From Nitrospira defluvii (GTDB taxonomy: Bacteria; Nitrospirota; Nitrospiria; Nitrospirales; Nitrospiraceae): DNA of 6,413 bases. Location of the stretch: assembly GCA_016199015.1 (NCBI GenBank), contig JACQHN010000522.1, positions 1 to 6,413 on the forward strand, in the 5' to 3' direction. This document shows, one piece after another, positions 4,858 through 6,413 of this stretch (the first letter of the stretch is position 1; each line of letters begins with the position of its first letter). Made by a program: the position numbers and the translations under genes. The notes beneath the pieces are model-generated. The model was not told the origin of the DNA. It searched no databases and saw nothing but the letters and a program-made list of their open reading frames with translations.

Positions 4858-5502
4858 TTACGGAGCCTGCTTCAGGTGGGGGTAGGCTTGATGCATGCAG
4901 GATTCGCAGACGGCTTCGGTGACTTTCGAGCGAGCCTGCCGGCGCAGGTAGTCCTCAATGCGTTGCCAATGCGGTCCGTCGGTCTTCACGCGTTTGCATT
5001 TGGCGCAAATGTGTATCGTCCCATGGAGCGCGGTGATTTGCGCGAATGCATGATCAAGTTCCTTGGTGCGTTCCATCAATTCCTGTTCGCGAATTTTCCT
5101 CGCATCGATTTCCTGTTTCAGGCTGAGGGCGTTCGCCGTGCGCGCAATCAATTCGGCCGGGATGACGGGTTTGCGAATATAGTCCGTCGCGCCGGCGGTG
5201 TAGGCGGATTGAATGTCCTCCGCTGCCGTATGCGCCGTAATGACAATGATCGGAAGGCCTTGGAGCCGATCCTCTTCCCTGATCCGCCGGCAGGCTTCCA
5301 ACCCGTCGATCTCCGGCATTTCGAGGTCCATCAGGACCAAATCCACAACGCTCGTCACCTTGCCTTTTTTCCCGACACCCAAGTGCTGAAGCCCTTCCCG
5401 AGCCGTGGCGACCGGCAACAGGGGACCGAAGCCGGCGCTGTGGAGAATCGTATGGAGGAGATCCCGTTGTTCTTGAAAGTCGTCGATGATCAGTATGCTC
5501 AT
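4858..5502 (-). CDS. Response regulator: REC domain plus C-terminal zinc-ribbon-like module
   Basis: This 214-aa cytoplasmic protein receives a phosphoryl group in a two-component pathway. The REC domain covers residues 1-125: acidic pocket Asp7/Asp8 (SILIIDD), phosphoacceptor Asp59 in DLVLMDLEMPEIDG, Thr89 in VITAH, and Lys111 in RKP. A charged, probably coiled-coil linker (125-160) leads to a C-terminal module with Cys166/Cys169 (ICAKC) and Cys199/Cys202 (CESC) flanking PHWQRIEDYL. This is the recurring ICxxCKxxxDxxxxWxxIExY...CxxC...YP module found at the end of many orphan receiver proteins, presumably zinc-binding, of unknown output. No HTH, GGDEF or phosphatase domain is present. The start has AAGGAG 10 nt upstream. 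It lies 41 nt downstream of the hybrid kinase gene, probably as its cognate regulator and same-operon partner. Confidence 0.9.
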   Translation of the reverse strand: MSILIIDDFQEQRDLLHTILHSAGFGPLLPVATAREGLQHLGVGKKGKVTSVVDLVLMDLEMPEIDGLEACRRIREEDRLQGLPIIVITAHTAAEDIQSAYTAGATDYIRKPVIPAELIARTANALSLKQEIDARKIREQELMERTKELDHAFAQITALHGTIHICAKCKRVKTDGPHWQRIEDYLRRQARSKVTEAVCESCMHQAYPHLKQAP

Positions 5503-5543
5503 GTCCGTCTTGCTCCTTCCAAGCGTCTCATGAAGTCGTGGAC

Positions 5544-6413
5544 TCAGGCGGCTTGGTCCAATTGGACGAGGATCGCAGCCAGTTGTTCGATCTCTCGGTG
5601 AATCGCTGCAAGATCGCGGGCCCGCGCCGACTGCTCAAGCCGTTGTCCGACTGTACCGATGTCTGGGAACCCGTACGATCCCGCCACGCCTTTGATGCGA
5701 TGCCCCATGGTCCGGATCGCCTCGTAGTCCTGTCGAGCGGCGGCCTGCCGCATCGCGCCAAGATCCTTACGGCGATGCTCGAGAAATTGGGGGCGACGTT
5801 GCTGGATTTCGCGAGCAATACGATCCGCGACGTCGGGTGACATTCCGAATTTCTGAAGCTCCGGGTCGGGTGGCGGCATGGACAAGTGATAGGTGTTCAA
5901 GGCGTCGAGCAGCTGCGATCTGGTGATGGGTTTGGTCAAAAATCCCGTGCATCCCGCCGCCAGACTCTGTTCTTCCGCTTCACGAAAGGCGTTGGCGGTC
6001 AGGGCCAGGATGGGAGTGGGGGGGCGTTGGTGAGCCGATTCCCAAGCCCGAATCAACCGGGTGGCGGTGAAGCCGTCCATCCCAGGCATCTGCAAGTCGA
6101 TGAGGACGATGTCGAATCGGTTGGTCTGGAACGCCACGACGGCCCGTTCTCCATCCGAGACGATCTCGACCTGATAGGGCGTGTCCCGGAAATAAAACTG
6201 CATCAACTCCTGCGACTCAAGGGAGTCTTCGGCCAGCAACACATGCAGCCTCTGTTCTGCCGGCGTTGAAGGCACCAGGGGCAAGGCTGTCTGCAGGAGC
6301 CGACTCGCATTCTCCTGTCCATGGGGGCGTTCCGGTATGGCAGCGGCCGTGAGCGGGAGGTCGACGATGAACGTGCTGCCGCTTTGCGCGAGACTCTCGG
6401 CCCAGATGCGTCC
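5544..6413 (-). CDS. Hybrid sensor histidine kinase, C-terminal part (HATPase end, REC, Hpt); 5' end outside the window
   Basis: The frame is open to the window edge, giving 289 visible residues. The first 21, from GRIWAES to GSTFIVDLPL, are the final part of a HATPase_c domain (G2-box region), so a histidine kinase core lies outside. After a short linker comes a REC domain (about residues 55-172) with the acidic pair in LLAEDS, phosphoacceptor Asp106 in DIVLIDLQMPGMDG and Lys161 in TKP. A Pro-rich linker leads to an Hpt domain with His238 in MGHRIKGVAGSYG, the classic HxxKG four-helix phosphotransfer motif. The order kinase, REC, Hpt is that of ArcB/BarA-like kinases acting through a multistep phosphorelay. 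The sensor region and DHp histidine are not visible. The adjacent downstream response regulator is the likely final acceptor. Internal TTG and ATG codons are not true starts because the ATPase end is in frame upstream. Confidence 0.93.
   Translation of the reverse strand, partial: GRIWAESLAQSGSTFIVDLPLTAAAIPERPHGQENASRLLQTALPLVPSTPAEQRLHVLLAEDSLESQELMQFYFRDTPYQVEIVSDGERAVVAFQTNRFDIVLIDLQMPGMDGFTATRLIRAWESAHQRPPTPILALTANAFREAEEQSLAAGCTGFLTKPITRSQLLDALNTYHLSMPPPDPELQKFGMSPDVADRIAREIQQRRPQFLEHRRKDLGAMRQAAARQDYEAIRTMGHRIKGVAGSYGFPDIGTVGQRLEQSARARDLAAIHREIEQLAAILVQLDQAA

Noticed and set aside
4843..4859. AAGGA/TCCTT inverted repeat between the convergent genes at 4827 and 4858
   Set aside because: Only 5 bp with a 7-nt loop and no T-run on either side; too weak for a terminator call.
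5499..5531. Ten-codon reverse mini-ORF whose TGA overlaps the ATG of the response regulator
   Set aside because: The peptide (MRRLEGARRT) contains the regulator's own Shine-Dalgarno and has no ribosome site of its own; a chance reading is more likely than a coupled leader peptide.
4831..5601. A 256-codon forward open frame opposite the response regulator and the kinase end
   Set aside because: It is antisense to a clear REC/Zn-ribbon protein and the Hpt end, lacks a recognisable domain or Shine-Dalgarno, and has the Arg/Phe/Gly-rich composition typical of a shadow frame in GC-rich DNA.
1..6413. A search for CRISPR, tRNA, insertion sequence or att-site signals
   Set aside because: No regularly spaced repeats, transposase or integrase motifs, or cloverleaf-forming segments were seen on either strand.

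Overview
The window is an ordinary-looking chromosomal stretch of a GC-rich (about 58-60% by eye) Gram-negative-type bacterium. No mobile element, CRISPR array, rRNA or tRNA is visible. The protein set suggests the Nitrospirota, most likely a Nitrospira-like organism: a ClpS-like adaptor with an N-C-D motif in place of N-D-D, a Cys-rich FmdB-family zinc ribbon, a HemW, and several small lineage-type hypothetical proteins. This assignment rests on remembered family resemblance, not on a search. NC10 or deltaproteobacterial relatives remain possible.

Layout. Bases 1-67 look like the last codons of a forward gene that starts outside the window. Bases 68-224 are non-coding. A small basic protein (225-572, +) follows. 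It converges on a long reverse-strand operon, with a perfect 16-bp hairpin terminator between the two. Read from its 5' end, the reverse operon is: an 87-aa unknown protein (3230-3493), HemW radical-SAM haem chaperone (2048-3223), a 66-aa charged protein (1797-1997), a 238-aa unknown protein (1034-1750) and a ClpS-like Clp protease adaptor (629-922). The four spacers are 6, 50, 46 and 111 nt. Its promoter appears to share an A/T-rich -10 element with a divergent forward operon: an FmdB-type zinc ribbon (3572-3799), a 109-aa helical unknown (3809-4138) and a 224-aa secreted unknown with a clear signal peptide (4153-4827).

The right end is a reverse-strand two-component module. A hybrid histidine kinase runs off the window edge (5544-6413), showing the end of the ATPase domain, then a REC domain, then an Hpt domain. 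After 41 nt comes a stand-alone response regulator with a C-terminal four-Cys zinc-ribbon-like module (4858-5502). Together they carry the later phosphorelay residues (REC Asp, Hpt His, REC Asp), but no DNA-binding output domain is visible.

Nothing here is clearly a new defence or mobile system. The best leads are the atypical ClpS-like protein in a haem-chaperone operon, the HNRLHW variant of the HemW HNxxYW motif, the sigma-region-2-like core of the small basic protein, and the phosphorelay ending in a Zn-ribbon output of unknown role.
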